Virus record (IMG/VR): IMGVR_UViG_3300042469_000164
Location: 1-26,124 of that record
From: a virus
Strand: one strand, 5' to 3'
DNA: 26,124 bases
Part shown: piece by piece, positions 15,782 through 20,715 of the stretch
How the letters are laid out: every line of letters begins with the position of its first letter
Numbering within the stretch: position 1 is the stretch's first letter
The notes under the pieces: generated by a model
Told to the model about the DNA's origin: nothing
The model's database searches: none
Seen by the model: only the letters and a program-made list of their open reading frames with translations
Program-made: the position numbers and the translations under genes

Positions 15782-16269
15782 TTAATTTCGTCCATAATCT
15801 TTAGAAGAGCATGAAAACAGTTTTTAGATTCCTCTGCAATCTCTTCACGCTCTCTAAACTTGTTTAGTTCCACAAGTGCAGCTTTACGATCATCCCATTC
15901 CAGATGTGTAGTAGGATAACCAACAAGACGCCTACGCATAATCTCGCCGCCCATCAGGTGCGCTCCAGTAAGAACATAAGCAGCGCCTGCAATATCTTTT
16001 TCCGTTATCAAGGAATTGGTATATTTGTTAGCAGCACGTATTATATTAGCAGGACAGTTTGTGGCTGTCAAGTCATTTTGAACTCTTTCCGTTCTATGGA
16101 TGACTTTCGGAATATGTTGATCAACTTCCCAGTGTATAGTGTAAAGAGCGGAAAGCCAGTCAGCATACCATTTCATAGGTGGACTACCACTTGCCATAGC
16201 AGCACCAACAGGATGCGCTTCACAAGCATGGTGTAAGTCTCTAGTCGCTTCCCATAATGGTCCAGGCAT
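15772..16269 (-). CDS. Heme-oxygenase-like protein
   Basis: 165 residues from ATG at 16269 (AGGAG six bases upstream); an upstream GTG is rejected. MPGPLWEATRDLHHACEAHP offers candidate proximal histidines (13, 14, 19). YVLTGAHLMGGEIMRRRL (about 98-115) parallels the distal-helix GDLSGGQ motif of heme oxygenases, and the all-helical layout and size fit a short bacterial heme oxygenase. The family opens heme to biliverdin, releasing iron and CO; cyanophages are known to carry such genes. The stop codon is inside tRNA-Val, which is unusual. A related all-helical thiaminase/TenA-like fold is the main alternative. Confidence 0.55.
   Translation of the reverse strand: MPGPLWEATRDLHHACEAHPVGAAMASGSPPMKWYADWLSALYTIHWEVDQHIPKVIHRTERVQNDLTATNCPANIIRAANKYTNSLITEKDIAGAAYVLTGAHLMGGEIMRRRLVGYPTTHLEWDDRKAALVELNKFREREEIAEESKNCFHALLKIMDEIKAD
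16043..16071 (-). promoter_or_regulatory. Sigma70-like promoter inside heme-oxygenase-like gene
   Basis: TTGACA (16071-16066), 17-base spacer, TAATAT (16048-16043) on the minus strand. It would transcribe tRNA-Val, -Leu, -Thr and downstream genes independently of the protein. Being inside a coding region, chance is not excluded. Confidence 0.35.
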
Positions 16270-16284
16270 TAATGCTCCTATAGT

Positions 16285-16607
16285 TAATAAGGTGAGGTGG
16301 GATTCGGGTACACCCACAAGTCACGGCCCAGATACCTGTTCAACGCGACAGCCTAGATTTTCTTGGTCGGAAACGACACGTCTTCTACTCTCGTAGATCA
16401 CGCGCGGGCACCACACCATCTAGCCAAGTTAGCCGGTCTTTGCGTCCAGCCATTTCCTTGCACTCGACCGATTCCCGTCGGAATCGGCATTTAAATTGGA
16501 GGCCCGTTAGCGGTTACTGCGATCAGTGATTCCTTATGGAAGGGTCAAGGCAGGAACTTACACCCCGAGGATTTATATACCGTCACGGGCCAACGACGGT
16601 TCTTTAT
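16285..16607 (-). ncRNA. Candidate structured RNA, about 320 nt, no ORF
   Basis: No coding frame is found in this stretch. Helices seen by eye: a 7-bp closing stem GGCCCGT/ACGGGCC (16585-16591 with 16501-16507) followed by TCCA like a tRNA acceptor end; an 8-bp hairpin CCGATTCC/GGAATCGG (16468-16487); CTAC-GAGA-GTAG (16385-16396); GTCG-TTTC-CGAC (16366-16377); and two crossing pairings (16353-16358 with 16418-16423, and 16362-16366 with 16424-16428) that would form a pseudoknot. It does not fit a tRNA, tmRNA, RNase P RNA or group I intron by the motifs I know. Strand is inferred from the neighbours. Confidence 0.45.
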
Positions 16608-16781
16608 TTACATTCCAGAAATTAGTGAAGATACTGAATCGTGAACCCAGACCCACCAAGCAGCAGCAGCGGCTACGATAGCAGCGCCACCCTTCTTAAG
16701 ATCCCAACCATTCTGCCACATTTCCCAGAGAACCCAGAGAACGGCAGCGACTAGAACTAATACAACGAGTGTGTTTAGCAT
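16608..16781 (-). CDS. Tiny membrane protein, 57 residues
   Basis: MLNTLVVLVLVAAVLWVLWE is a membrane helix, then WQNGWDLKKGG and a second Ala/Trp-rich hydrophobic stretch (IVAAAAAWWVWV) before a polar end. GAGG lies seven bases before the ATG. Two membrane passes with a short basic turn fit a small holin-like or membrane-stress protein; no family is recognised. The candidate structured RNA begins right after its stop. Confidence 0.65.
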   Translation of the reverse strand: MLNTLVVLVLVAAVLWVLWEMWQNGWDLKKGGAAIVAAAAAWWVWVHDSVSSLISGM

Positions 16782-16827
16782 GTTAATACCTCATTATTGG
16801 CCTTGATTGACCGTGAAGTATTTAGTT

Positions 16828-16903
16828 TGGTGCGTCTTCCAAGTTTCGAACTGGGTTGTTCGGCTTATGAGACCGATGAGATTGCCAACACCTCCCAAGA
16901 CGC
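16828..16903 (-). tRNA. tRNA-Met(CAT), elongator type
   Basis: Acceptor GCGTCTT/AAGACGC fully paired including 1-72, A73, CCA, D-arm GAGGTGTTGGCAATCTC, stem TCGGT/GCCGA around CTCATAA (CAT). A paired 1-72 argues against initiator. Could be the lysidine Ile-2 type, but the CAT tRNA at 23198 fits that better. Confidence 0.88.
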
Positions 16904-16912
16904 TTTGTGTGA

Positions 16913-17539
16913 TTAGGTACCAGGGCCGTATAGACCGGTGGAAGGATCAAAACCCTTTATGTCATTGCTGTTGAGTTGAGGAGAGTTTGAGTTATTACCA
17001 CCGCCGTTGTTATTGTCGGGCTGATTGCTATTATCTCCAGGGCCGTTGCCATTACCTTCGTTGCCGGTTCCATTACCACCACCGCCACCGTTTCCTATGC
17101 CGCAGTTACCGCCGCCAGCTCCTTGGCAACCACCATCGCCGCCATTATTGCCACCGTTGCCATTGTCACCGCCATTACCGTTATCACCACCGTTACCGTT
17201 ATCGCCTCCATTGTCGCCTCCGTTACCGTTGTCGCCTCCGTTGCCATTATCGCCACCGCCGTTGTTGCCATCACCGCCGTTATCGGTACCGCCGTTGCCA
17301 TTACCATTGCCACCGTTACCGCCTGGCTTTCCTGGCTTGCCGTGAGACTTCGGATTAAACTTAAAGTCTGGAAGATTCTTATTATCTGCGCCTGATCCCT
17401 TATTACAACCAGACCATTCCTTGCGAAGAGCATTATAACATTGCTTGTCAAGGCCGCCAAGAGCGGCACTGGCATGAGCGAGTGGAGTGAAAGTAGTTGC
17501 GGCCAGTGCTACTGCGCCGATTAAAACAATAAACTTCAT
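16913..17539 (-). CDS. Secreted Gly/Asn/Asp-rich repeat protein
   Basis: 208 residues from ATG at 17539 (AGAGG upstream). Signal peptide MKFIVLIGAVALAATTFTPL-AHASA, then a short Cys-containing segment (DKQCYNALRKEWSGCNKG) and a long low-complexity region built from NGGDNG-type units, ending GFDPSTGLYGPGT. The repeats probably form an extended, possibly calcium-binding or sticky, secreted chain. An exact TATAAATA box lies upstream, suggesting late expression. Function unknown; repeat number is likely to vary between related phages. Confidence 0.75.
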   Translation of the reverse strand: MKFIVLIGAVALAATTFTPLAHASAALGGLDKQCYNALRKEWSGCNKGSGADNKNLPDFKFNPKSHGKPGKPGGNGGNGNGNGGTDNGGDGNNGGGDNGNGGDNGNGGDNGGDNGNGGDNGNGGDNGNGGNNGGDGGCQGAGGGNCGIGNGGGGGNGTGNEGNGNGPGDNSNQPDNNNGGGNNSNSPQLNSNDIKGFDPSTGLYGPGT

Positions 17540-17597
17540 TTTTGTATTCCTCTTTTCACGATTACGTATTAGTAACATACAACATAGTGTATATACT

Positions 17598-17605
17598 TAT
17601 TTATA
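17598..17605 (-). promoter_or_regulatory. T4-type late promoter box (TATAAATA)
   Basis: Exact TATAAATA on the minus strand, 58 bases upstream of the Gly/Asn-rich gene start. Confidence 0.55.
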
Positions 17606-17617
17606 ATATATGCGATT

Positions 17618-17693
17618 TGGTGTGTTCTCTCTGGATCGAACAGAGTTCTTTCGCTCTTCAGGCGAACGTGAGCACCAGCTTCACCAAGAACAC
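17618..17693 (-). tRNA. tRNA-Phe(GAA)
   Basis: Acceptor GTGTTCT/AGAACAC, A73, CCA, anticodon stem TTCGC/GCGAA around CTGAAGA (GAA), T-arm CTCTG/CAGAG. Two bases from the stop of the mini-CDGSH gene. Confidence 0.93.
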
Positions 17694-17695
17694 AT

Positions 17696-17842
17696 TTATT
17701 CCTTTAGTAGTTGTGGGGCAGATTCCATTAACTGCTTCTTTTCGTATTCTTTAAGTTTAGCAGAATAATCTTCGTTTGTCAACCCATGCCAACCAATACA
17801 TTTTCCAGTTGGACTTCTTCCGCAACCACAGTCTTTACTCAT
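17696..17842 (-). CDS. Mini CDGSH-like iron-sulfur/zinc protein, 48 residues
   Basis: Begins MSKDCGCGRSPTGKCIGWHG. C6-x-C8 ... C15-x3-H19 resembles the CDGSH [2Fe-2S] ligand set (C-x-C ... C-x3-H) with a spacing two residues shorter than usual; zinc binding is the alternative. The rest is a charged helix (DYSAKLKEYEKKQL). AAGGA lies eight bases before the ATG. I recall similar CGCGRSPTG proteins in marine phages. Coding is well supported by motif and ribosome site. Confidence 0.7.
   Translation of the reverse strand: MSKDCGCGRSPTGKCIGWHGLTNEDYSAKLKEYEKKQLMESAPQLLKE
17754..17782 (-). promoter_or_regulatory. Weak sigma70-like promoter before tRNA-Phe
   Basis: TTGACA (17782-17777), 17 bases, TAAACT (17759-17754) inside the mini-CDGSH gene, directed at tRNA-Phe and the Gly/Asn-rich gene. 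The -10 is poor. Confidence 0.25.
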
Positions 17843-17859
17843 ATTGTTTTCCTTTTAAT

Positions 17860-17966
17860 TGGATCGGGTACGTGAGCCTCTGCACGACCTGAGAAAGTCA
17901 TTTAGCGGCTTTGCCAGCAGTTACTCATTAAGCCAGTTGTCTCAGTTACTCTGGCTTCGTCCCGAA
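17860..17966 (-). ncRNA. Candidate pseudoknotted RNA with acceptor-like CCA end
   Basis: No ORF. TCGGG (17965-17961) can pair with CCCGA (17868-17864), which is followed by TCCA, mimicking a tRNA acceptor. Inside is a perfect 7-bp hairpin AAGCCAG/CTGGCTT (17930-17936, 17951-17957) whose loop carries CTGAGA-type sequence complementary to 17889-17894, giving a pseudoknot. A 4-bp hairpin (17871-17886) sits next to the closing stem like a T-arm. No tRNA anticodon arm can be fitted. Confidence 0.4.
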
Positions 17967-17968
17967 AG

Positions 17969-18056
17969 TGGCGGATAGAGTAGGATTCGAACCCACGAAA
18001 CATTTCTGTTTTCCAGTTTTCAAGACTGGCGCCTTCAGCCGCTCGGCCATCTATCC
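17969..18056 (-). tRNA. tRNA-Ser(TGA)
   Basis: Acceptor GGATAGA/TCTATCC, G73, CCA, D-arm GCCGAGCGGCTGAAGGC, stem CCAGT/ACTGG around CTTGAAA (TGA), long variable arm, T-arm with TTCGAAT. A canonical serine tRNA whose D-arm closely resembles the TGT tRNA at 15438. Confidence 0.94.
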
Positions 18057-18155
18057 AAATTCGATGCGATTTCTTATAGTGGTTACGCCCTCCACTTTTA
18101 TGATTAACGAGAGTTTCCAGTCAATTACAGTCCACTCACAAACCTCTAACACATA

Positions 18156-18503
18156 TTATTTTATCACAGCTATTTGTACTTTACAAACTCCATGACATCC
18201 AATCTTCCGAGCAGCAGCCCTGGAAAGATCAATATGACGACCCTTAATAAATGGGCCGCGATCATTTATTCTCACGACAACTGACCTTCCCTTATAGGTA
18301 ATACGAACTTTTGTACCGAAAGGAAGAGTCTTATGCGCCGCTGTCAACGCATTGGGGTTAAATCTTTCCCCGTTAGCAGTAATCTTGCTCTTACTACATT
18401 CACCCGGTTTCACACAATCATACCAGGAAGCAACGGTAGCATGAGCAGAAGGCATTGCCACAAATAAAAATGATGTAGCAATTAAAGTTTTAATAAGCTT
18501 CAT
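18156..18503 (-). CDS. rlpA: RlpA-like secreted double-psi beta-barrel protein
   Basis: 115 residues. Signal peptide [22 protein letters not shown], then the RlpA core: [44 protein letters not shown] and [15 protein letters not shown], covering the whole conserved domain including the catalytic-type Asp of NDRGP. RlpA proteins are lytic transglycosylases acting on denuded glycan at division septa; no SPOR domain is present here. AAAGGA precedes the ATG. A phage copy suggests wall remodelling of the host. Confidence 0.9.
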   Translation of the reverse strand: MKLIKTLIATSFLFVAMPSAHATVASWYDCVKPGECSKSKITANGERFNPNALTAAHKTLPFGTKVRITYKGRSVVVRINDRGPFIKGRHIDLSRAAARKIGCHGVCKVQIAVIK

Positions 18504-18519
18504 TAATTTTTTCCTTTAA

Positions 18520-18611
18520 TGGAGCATTCGACAGGATTCGAACCTGCATTAGTTGTTATACCATTTCCAGTTACCTTTCTCTCCGTTCGTAGCGGAGGGG
18601 GATACGAATGC
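18520..18611 (-). tRNA. tRNA-Arg(ACG)-like gene without D-arm
   Basis: Acceptor GCATTCG/CGAATGC, discriminator T, CCA, and T-arm GCAGG/CCTGT with TTCGAAT are intact. Directly after TA-TCCCC comes a perfect anticodon arm CTCCG-CTACGAA-CGGAG whose loop equals that of tRNA-Arg(ACG). No D-arm fits between, and the variable region is about 33 bases. Either a D-armless tRNA or a decayed/rearranged one. Confidence 0.6.
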
Positions 18612-18616
18612 ATTAT

Positions 18617-18692
18617 TGGAGGAGCCGATCAGATTCAAACTGATACCTCAAGGATTTGCAGTCCCGCGCATTAATCGTTTTGCTACGGCTCC
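18617..18692 (-). tRNA. tRNA-Cys(GCA)
   Basis: Acceptor GGAGCCG/CGGCTCC, T73 (the normal cysteine discriminator), CCA, loop CTGCAAA (GCA), T-arm ATCAG/CTGAT. Confidence 0.92.
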
Positions 18693-18708
18693 ATTAACTT
18701 ATTTATTC

Positions 18709-18782
18709 TGGCTGCCAGGCATGGATTCGAACCACGATAGCATGAGTCAGAGTCATGCGTCCTACCGTTAGACGACCCGGCA
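18709..18782 (-). tRNA. tRNA-Gln(CTG)
   Basis: Acceptor TGCCGGG/CCTGGCA, G73, CCA, stem CATGA/TCATG around CTCTGAC (CTG). T1-A72 and G73 fit glutamine identity. Confidence 0.92.
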
Positions 18783-18784
18783 AT

Positions 18785-18829
18785 GTCTATTCGTTTGTAC
18801 GCGAAGCGTCTATATGTACAAATGAATGA
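18785..18829 (-). repeat. Hairpin in the tRNA-Gln/tRNA-His spacer
   Basis: ATTCATTTGTAC and GTACAAACGAAT pair over 12 positions (one G-T), with a smaller nested ACGC-TTC-GCGT hairpin in the loop. No T-run follows. May guide tRNA processing or be a weak stop signal. Confidence 0.4.
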
Positions 18830-18835
18830 ACAAAG

Positions 18836-18910
18836 TGGTCCCGAGTGGTGGAATCGAACCACCGTATCATGTTCCACAGACATGCGTTCTAACCATTGAA
18901 CTAAAACGGG
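18836..18910 (-). tRNA. tRNA-His(GTG)
   Basis: Anticodon stem CATGT/ACATG around CTGTGGA (GTG), T-arm GGTGG/CCACC, A73, CCA. The acceptor CCCGTTT/ACTCGGG has two mismatches (5-68 and 6-67) and there is no G at -1 or C73, so charging by a normal HisRS is doubtful. Confidence 0.85.
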
Positions 18911-18911
18911 T

Positions 18912-18987
18912 TGGTTGCGGATGTTGGATCTGCCCCAACTCCTTCGGCTTATGAGACCGACGACTTACCTTCTTTGTCCTATCCGCC
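18912..18987 (-). tRNA. Initiator-type tRNA-fMet(CAT) with unusual T-loop
   Basis: G1-A72 mismatch, A11-T24 pair in the D-stem, anticodon arm TCGGT-CTCATAA-GCCGA and end CCGCAACCA all point to initiator tRNA. The T-arm GTTGG/CCAAC encloses GGCAGAT instead of the usual TTCRANY loop, so tertiary contacts may differ. Confidence 0.8.
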
Positions 18988-18990
18988 TTA

Positions 18991-19122
18991 TTACTTAAAT
19001 GTACTAATGTATATCTCTTTCTTCTTGTCATAAATTTGTGAGACCAGTTTGTAACCGAATCTCACATACTGCTTGGCCAACGACTTAGCTCCGATAGCAG
19101 ATAATGAAGTGAGTTTGAACAT
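18991..19122 (-). CDS. Small basic hypothetical protein, 43 residues
   Basis: MFKLTSLSAIGAKSLAKQYV ... KLVSQIYDKKKEIYISTFK. AGGAG lies five bases before the ATG at 19122; a second ATG at 19125 is too close. It has an amphipathic basic look with no known motif. It fills the gap between tRNA-Glu and tRNA-fMet and its stop is three bases from the latter. Confidence 0.55.
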   Translation of the reverse strand: MFKLTSLSAIGAKSLAKQYVRFGYKLVSQIYDKKKEIYISTFK

Positions 19123-19136
19123 CATAACTCCTTGAT

Positions 19137-19211
19137 TGGTAGTTCCAGCGGGAGTCGAACCCGCCTCTGATCCTTGAAAGGGACCTGACCTAACCGATAG
19201 TCGATGGAACC
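19137..19211 (-). tRNA. tRNA-Glu(TTC)
   Basis: Acceptor GGTTCCA/TGGAACT (G1-T72), A73, CCA, stem GGTCC/GGATC around CTTTCAA (TTC), T-arm GCGGG/CCCGC. Confidence 0.92.
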
Positions 19212-19216
19212 ATATT

Positions 19217-19291
19217 TGGAGAACCCTCTGGGATTCGAACCCAGGACAGACGGATTAAAAGCCCGCTACTCTACCACTGAGTTAAGGGTTC
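19217..19291 (-). tRNA. tRNA-Lys(TTT)
   Basis: Acceptor GAACCCT/AGGGTTC, T73, CCA, loop CTTTTAA (TTT), T-arm CTGGG/CCCAG. T73 is unusual for lysine. Confidence 0.92.
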
Positions 19292-19294
19292 AAT

Positions 19295-19368
19295 TGGCTG
19301 GGAGACTAGGATTCGAACCTAGATAGCAGGAATCAAAATCCTGCGTCCTACCTTTAGACGATCTCCCA
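19295..19368 (-). tRNA. tRNA-Gln(TTG)
   Basis: Acceptor TGGGAGA/TCTCCCA, G73, CCA, stem CAGGA/TCCTG around TTTTGAT (TTG), T-arm CTAGG/CCTAG. Confidence 0.93.
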
Positions 19369-19411
19369 ATATTAACTATATACTTTAAATGTCTACTACA
19401 GGATTAGCACT

Positions 19412-19801
19412 ATGAAAAAAGGACTTAGAACTATGCCAACACTGTTATTACTTTTGCTTTGTGCCATTTCAGTTTTCACAACGTTCTATCTTTTATTTGA
19501 AGCCAGAAACTATTATGCCTCGGCTAAGCAATATCAGGAACAAGCATCAATAGCACAACATAACCTTGAAGTTGTTATCAAAGAGAAGACTGATCTTGAA
19601 GGTCAGATCACAACTCTAACGGAAGATGTTGATTATCTTAATACAAAGGTTGAGGATCAAAGACTTGTTATCAATCAACTCAACAAGGAACTTAAGGCAG
19701 CAAAGCAGAAGCCTGTTGTAATGCCTGTGCCTAAGCCTACACCGCCACCGAAGAAAAAGAAGAAGCGTATTCCATACGACATTGCTCCAAGTCAGCAGTA
19801 A
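19412..19801 (+). CDS. Membrane-anchored coiled-coil protein (i-spanin-like?), plus strand
   Basis: 129 residues and the only convincing plus-strand gene in the window. An N-terminal membrane anchor (MPTLLLLLLCAISVFTTFYLLF) is followed by a coiled coil (about 35-100, with repeated Leu/Ile/Val heptads such as LEGQITTLTEDVDYLNTKVE) and a Pro/Lys-rich end (VPKPTPPPKKKKK). This topology fits an inner-membrane spanin or other tethered periplasmic rod. AGGA lies eight bases before the ATG, and a weak TATACT -10 sits within the preceding spacer. It is flanked by minus-strand tRNAs, far from the lysis genes, so the spanin idea is tentative. Confidence 0.8.
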   Translation: MKKGLRTMPTLLLLLLCAISVFTTFYLLFEARNYYASAKQYQEQASIAQHNLEVVIKEKTDLEGQITTLTEDVDYLNTKVEDQRLVINQLNKELKAAKQKPVVMPVPKPTPPPKKKKKRIPYDIAPSQQ

Positions 19802-19802
19802 T

Positions 19803-19877
19803 TGGTTGGCACAGAAGGTAACGATCCTTCCACCCCTGTCTTATCAGGACAGTGCTCTACCTCTGAGCTATGCGCCA
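19803..19877 (-). tRNA. tRNA-Ile(GAT)
   Basis: Acceptor TGGCGCA/TGTGCCA, A73, CCA, stem CTGTC/GACAG around CTGATAA (GAT), T-arm GAAGG/CCTTC with loop ATCGTTA. Confidence 0.92.
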
Positions 19878-19880
19878 GTA

Positions 19881-20100
19881 AATTAATTGGTCGGGTATTT
19901 CTACACCCAGAGCGCACGGGCTCATGCCCTGCCATTTCTACCGACCACTAGGCCTGCTTCGTATGCCTTTCGGCAAGTTCTTATTCTTTACACCCTATCG
20001 GTTCAGCCCATTGCGCTTATTGAGGTAAGCAATCCGATATTAGCAAGCATTCCCCTCTGATAGTCTTGCGAGGTCTCTCCAGCATGTCTAGAATACTGGA
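19881..20100 (-). ncRNA. Candidate structured RNA region without ORF
   Basis: No credible gene. Two parts are visible. 19889-19946: a 6-bp closing stem GGTCGG/CCGACC around a GGGC-ATGA-GCCC hairpin, with GTAGAAAT present twice; it looks like a shrunken tRNA but has no T-arm or anticodon loop. 19964-20039: a TGCC-GAAA-GGCA hairpin, then TATCGG/CCGATA (19996-20001, 20034-20039) enclosing a hairpin GCTTA/TAAGC extended by ATT/AAT. Strand follows the neighbours. Confidence 0.35.
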
Positions 20101-20105
20101 TAATT

Positions 20106-20191
20106 TGGTGGGTGAGGTTGGATTCGAACCAACTAAGTACTAGACAGGGGATTTACAGTCCGCCGCAACTCGCCGTCGTTGCCGCTCACCC
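20106..20191 (-). tRNA. tRNA-Tyr(GTA)
   Basis: Acceptor GGGTGAG/CTCACCC, A73, CCA, loop CTGTAAA (GTA), medium variable arm, T-arm GTTGG/CCAAC with TTCGAAT. Confidence 0.92.
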
Positions 20192-20309
20192 AAAACTGCT
20201 GTACCTCACGCGGTCGGTACGAATGTGCTTGATATTTGGCGACTTATCTTGATAACATTATTCCAACCTCAAGCGGATGGTGTCTCAAGCGTAAGTAATC
20301 AAGTCAAAC
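20192..20309 (-). other. Spacer without recognisable feature
   Basis: 118 bases between tRNA-Ala and tRNA-Tyr with no ORF and no strong hairpin that I can see; the heptamer GCTTGAG occurs twice. Confidence 0.4.
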
Positions 20310-20384
20310 TGGTGGAATGCCAGGGAATCGAACCCTGTCGTCCGCCTTGCAAGGGCGGCATGCTCCCGTTATCATCAGCACCCC
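20310..20384 (-). tRNA. tRNA-Ala(TGC)
   Basis: Stem CCGCC/GGCGG around CTTGCAA (TGC), T-arm CAGGG/CCCTG, A73, CCA. Acceptor GGGGTGC/GCATTCC contains two G-T pairs (3-70 and 4-69); G3-T70 is the alanine identity pair. Confidence 0.93.
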
Positions 20385-20389
20385 ATTAT

Positions 20390-20464
20390 TGGCATCAGTG
20401 TAAGGATTTGAACCCTAGACGCACGGTTTTGGAGACCGGCATGTTACCGCTACACCACACTGAT
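20390..20464 (-). tRNA. tRNA-Trp(CCA)
   Basis: Acceptor ATCAGTG/CACTGAT, G73, CCA, stem CCGGT/ACCGT around CTCCAAA (CCA), T-loop TTCAAAT. Confidence 0.92.
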
Positions 20465-20562
20465 AGAATTGCTGGCGCGTTTTTATAGAGGTGTCAGCCT
20501 GTCCTCTACTGGTACGCACAAGAGACAGAGTGCACCTACCATCTCTATAGTAATCCAGCGAT
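20465..20562 (-). ncRNA. Candidate nested-hairpin RNA in tRNA spacer
   Basis: Four nested helices are visible: GCTGG/CCAGC (20471-20475 with 20555-20559), TATAGAG/CTCTATA (20484-20490 with 20543-20549), GGTA/TACC (20511-20514 with 20537-20540) and GCAC/GTGC (20516-20519 with 20530-20533). There is no ORF. The order is strictly nested, so one long interrupted rod would form. Confidence 0.45.
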
Positions 20563-20641
20563 TGGTCAGTGTAGGTGGATTTGAACCACCGATCCCTACC
20601 TTCCAAGGGTAGTGGGGACGGCCAGACTCCCCTACACACTG
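20563..20641 (-). tRNA. tRNA-Pro(TGG), copy 1
   Basis: Acceptor CAGTGTG/TACACTG, A73, CCA, D-arm with GGGG/CCCC stem, stem CTACC/GGTAG around CTTGGAA (TGG), T-arm GGTGG/CCACC. Base 37 is A, whereas proline tRNAs normally have G37. Confidence 0.9.
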
Positions 20642-20715
20642 TTTTAAAACTCGGCGAAGTTTCCTTCGCTTCGGCTCGGGAGTGACCCGGCGTTCCCTTT
20701 AGGGGCTTACTAAAT
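20642..20715 (-). ncRNA. Three-hairpin spacer
   Basis: In minus-strand order: CCC-TAAA-GGG (20695-20704), CGGG-TCACT-CCCG (20677-20689), and a perfect GCGAAG-GAAA-CTTCGC stem with GNRA tetraloop (20654-20669), then CGAGTTTT. The last could act as a weak terminator. No ORF. Confidence 0.4.

Noticed and set aside
16497-16591. A tRNA-Gly gene (7-bp acceptor, T73, CCA)
   Set aside because: No T-arm or anticodon arm of 5 bp with a 7-base loop can be placed inside; kept as part of a structured RNA candidate.
16285-16607. Standard or permuted tmRNA, RNase P RNA or group I intron
   Set aside because: No tag frame ending in Ala-Ala-stop, no normal T-arm next to a CCA end, none of the conserved RNase P or group I core sequences.
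16990-17330. CRISPR-like array in the repeats
   Set aside because: Repeats are short, imperfect and coding (Gly/Asn/Asp codons); no spacer/repeat pattern.
16987-17358. Plus-strand ORFs opposite the Gly/Asn-rich gene
   Set aside because: Low-complexity mirror of the repeat; no ribosome sites; the minus frame has a signal peptide and ribosome site.
17968-18195. 75-residue plus-strand ORF beginning MADRVGFEP
   Set aside because: Antisense of tRNA-Ser(TGA); GFEP is the classic false peptide from a reversed T-arm.
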